Shown piece after piece: positions 4,199 through 5,919 of a stretch of DNA of 5,919 nt; position 1 is the first letter of the stretch; each line of letters opens with the position of its first letter. A program made the translations under genes and the position numbers. Source of the stretch: Eubacteriales Family XIII. Incertae Sedis bacterium (lineage in GTDB: Bacteria > Bacillota > Clostridia > Peptostreptococcales > Anaerovoracaceae); assembly GCA_031276775.1 (NCBI GenBank), contig JAISML010000060.1, positions 1-5,919 of the forward strand, given 5' to 3'. The notes under the pieces were generated by a model, which saw nothing but the letters and a program-made list of their open reading frames with translations, had not been told where the DNA came from and ran no database searches.

Positions 4199-5919
4199 TT
4201 GACTGTGCGGGCGAAAAGAAAAACTCGGATCAAAAGCCGAAAGATCAGAAACAGCATTTTGAGCGTCACGCTGCTGTTGGTGTTTATGGCGACCGCCGTA
4301 CTGGGGATTTCCGACACGATTTCCGGGTACGACGAAACCGTCCGTTCCGTTGATCGTTTGATCACGACCGCAGGCAATTCCTACGCGATGGCGCTTGACA
4401 ACTATCTGGAAGAAGTGCGGAAAGACGTCGCGGCGATCTTCGCCTCCGGGGCGTTGACTTCGGCTGTATACTCCTTTGAGGAAAAACAGACTGCGATCGC
4501 GGAGATCCTGAAGCGCAGACCCGACATCAGTTCCCTCTATGTCCTGGATGAAAACGGCGTGGCGGTAAACGACGGCGTTCCGGAGGACATCGGCGAGGAT
4601 TACGGTGAGGAAGCGTTCTATCTCGCCGGCGTCGCGGCCGGCGGCATTCATGTGGACGTGCCTTCCTACGACGAGTGGACCGACAACGTGACGATGACCG
4701 TGACCTGCCGGGCGGAGGATGCGGGCGGTGCGGACGGTTTTAACGGCACACTCTGCATGGACATCGCGTATGACGTCGTCAGGGATTTGGTGAATCGTGA
4801 GAGATTGGGCAAGACCGGTTACAGCTTTCTGTTGGATCGGGACGGCAACTATATCGCCCATCCCGATGAGAACAAGGTGTTGGACGTGGACAACATCCTC
4901 TCCGACACGGCGGAAAGCGCGGATGCGCACGGTTATTTCACCGACGCGCTGTCCGGCGTGACGGAAAAGCCCGCAGCGCTCCGTTATGCCGGGGCGGACG
5001 TAAAGATGTACTGCAAAACGATCGACGGGACGGGTTGGATCTTGGTCACCCTTCTCGAACCCTCCGAGTTTATGGGCAGTTTCCGCAGCCGGCTCGTCGT
5101 GAGCGTCGCAACGGCCGCAATCTGTTTCGTCCTTGCGATCGCGCTCGCGCTCATCATAAGCCACAGAATCGCACGTCCCCTCACGCTGATGGCGGAACGC
5201 ATGGTTCTGTTCGCCGAAGGCGATCTTCACTCGCCCATGCCTCCCGTGCGATCCAAGAACGAGATCGGCGTACTTTACCGCTCCATGTCCGATTCCCTGT
5301 CCGCTTTGAGCGCTTACGTCGCCGACATTTCCCACAAACTGCGGGCCATCGCCGGCGGCGATTTGACTGCGAAAGCGCATTTCGATTACATGGGCGACTT
5401 CGCGCCCATCCGGAGCAGCTTGGAGCAGATACGGACATCCATCAACGACGCCCTGAAAGGGATCGTCGCTTCTTCGCGTCTCGTCGACGCCACGTCGCAG
5501 GAAATGGCTGCCGCTTCCGAGGAACTTTCGGGCAATGCCATCAATCAGGCGGGCACCATCGACGGGATCGACAGAGGGTTCAGCGAGATCAAAAATACCT
5601 TGGCCGAAAATGCGTCGAACGTCACGGACATGCTTCGCAGAATGTCCGCGGCGCGCGAAGGTCTGGTCAAAAGCAACGAGGACATGAACAACATGCTCGT
5701 TTCCATGAAAGAGATCGACGCGGCCGCGTCTTCCATCAGCAACATCATCAAGGTCATCGATGACATTGCGTTTCAGACAAACATCCTGTCTTTGAACGCG
5801 GCGGTCGAGGCGGCGAGAGCCGGCGTCCACGGCAGAGGGTTTGCCGTGGTCGCGGACGAAGTGCGCGAGTTGGCCAACAGGAGCGCAGCCTCCGCGAAAC
5901 GGACGGAAGGGCTGATCGG
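4199..5919 (+). CDS. Methyl-accepting chemotaxis protein with extracellular dCache-like sensor, partial at its 3' end
   Basis: A transmembrane chemoreceptor that would signal through CheW and CheA to the flagellar motor. 573 residues are visible; the end lies beyond the window. Order: a strongly basic N-terminus (residues 1-18), membrane segment about 19-38, extracellular sensor about 39-297, membrane segment about 299-321, HAMP about 322-375 (P327, EGDL 340-343, EIG 355-357), a second HAMP-like stretch about 384-410 (GGDL...GDF), then the helical signalling domain. The highly conserved hairpin tip is present (IDDIAFQTNILSLNAAVEAARAG, 520-542, followed by GRGFAVVADEVR, 545-556). The sensor resembles a double-Cache fold, with PAS-like strands at YVLDENG (114-120) and FLLDRDG (210-216). 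I do not see the Arg/Trp-containing amino-acid-binding motif of dCache_1AA proteins, so the ligand is unknown. TTG start, 13 bases after transketolase and probably in the same transcript. Confidence 0.93.
   Translation, partial: MTVRAKRKTRIKSRKIRNSILSVTLLLVFMATAVLGISDTISGYDETVRSVDRLITTAGNSYAMALDNYLEEVRKDVAAIFASGALTSAVYSFEEKQTAIAEILKRRPDISSLYVLDENGVAVNDGVPEDIGEDYGEEAFYLAGVAAGGIHVDVPSYDEWTDNVTMTVTCRAEDAGGADGFNGTLCMDIAYDVVRDLVNRERLGKTGYSFLLDRDGNYIAHPDENKVLDVDNILSDTAESADAHGYFTDALSGVTEKPAALRYAGADVKMYCKTIDGTGWILVTLLEPSEFMGSFRSRLVVSVATAAICFVLAIALALIISHRIARPLTLMAERMVLFAEGDLHSPMPPVRSKNEIGVLYRSMSDSLSALSAYVADISHKLRAIAGGDLTAKAHFDYMGDFAPIRSSLEQIRTSINDALKGIVASSRLVDATSQEMAAASEELSGNAINQAGTIDGIDRGFSEIKNTLAENASNVTDMLRRMSAAREGLVKSNEDMNNMLVSMKEIDAAASSISNIIKVIDDIAFQTNILSLNAAVEAARAGVHGRGFAVVADEVRELANRSAASAKRTEGLI

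Noticed and set aside
3274..4377. Minus-strand open frame of 367 codons opposite transketolase
   Set aside because: Arg/His-rich shadow of the transketolase coding strand with no family motif.
4139..5830. Long minus-strand open frame (563 codons) opposite the chemoreceptor and the end of transketolase
   Set aside because: It lies wholly antisense to two clear genes with conserved motifs, is rich in Arg, His, Gly and Val as expected from a GC-rich shadow frame, and shows no recognisable domain or ribosome site.

Overview
This 5.9-kb window looks like chromosomal DNA from an anaerobic Bacillota bacterium, most likely a GC-rich relative of the Clostridia. The signs are a PerR-type peroxide sensor next to a reverse-type rubrerythrin, very strong GGAGG ribosome binding sites, frequent GTG/TTG starts, sigma-A-like promoters in AT-rich spacers, and GC-rich coding sequence. 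The taxonomic call is an inference. No mobile element, RNA gene, CRISPR array or convincing terminator was seen.

Left arm (1-1032, minus strand): a Fur-family regulator with a complete PerR metal site is followed by a rubrerythrin with an N-terminal rubredoxin domain, which runs off the left edge. This is an oxidative-stress module. A sigma-A promoter with consensus -35 and -10 hexamers (1074-1101) drives the regulator. A PerR-box-like dyad lies at the predicted start site, and phased A-tracts sit upstream of the -35. A weaker promoter candidate lies in the 127-bp gap before the rubrerythrin gene, and its -10 overlaps a second dyad of similar shape.

Centre (1033-1300): the divergent control region. 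Besides the regulator's promoter it holds a candidate rightward promoter (1149-1177) and a leader of about 117 nt that can fold into hairpins.

Right arm (1301-5919, plus strand): a uridine phosphorylase, a full-length transketolase overlapping it by 4 bases, and, 13 bases further on, a methyl-accepting chemotaxis protein that runs off the right edge. The first two fit together: uridine phosphorolysis yields ribose-1-phosphate, which, after isomerisation by a phosphopentomutase not seen here, enters the pentose phosphate pathway at transketolase. A near-consensus extended -10 promoter inside the end of the phosphorylase gene could transcribe transketolase and the chemoreceptor on their own. 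The chemoreceptor's tight spacing suggests co-transcription and possibly linked sensing and use of a substrate.

The items most worth checking are the Asp-to-Glu change in the transketolase thiamine-diphosphate motif, the paired dyads at the two leftward promoters, the internal promoter, and the chemoreceptor in a sugar/nucleoside operon. I did not find evidence of a wholly new system.
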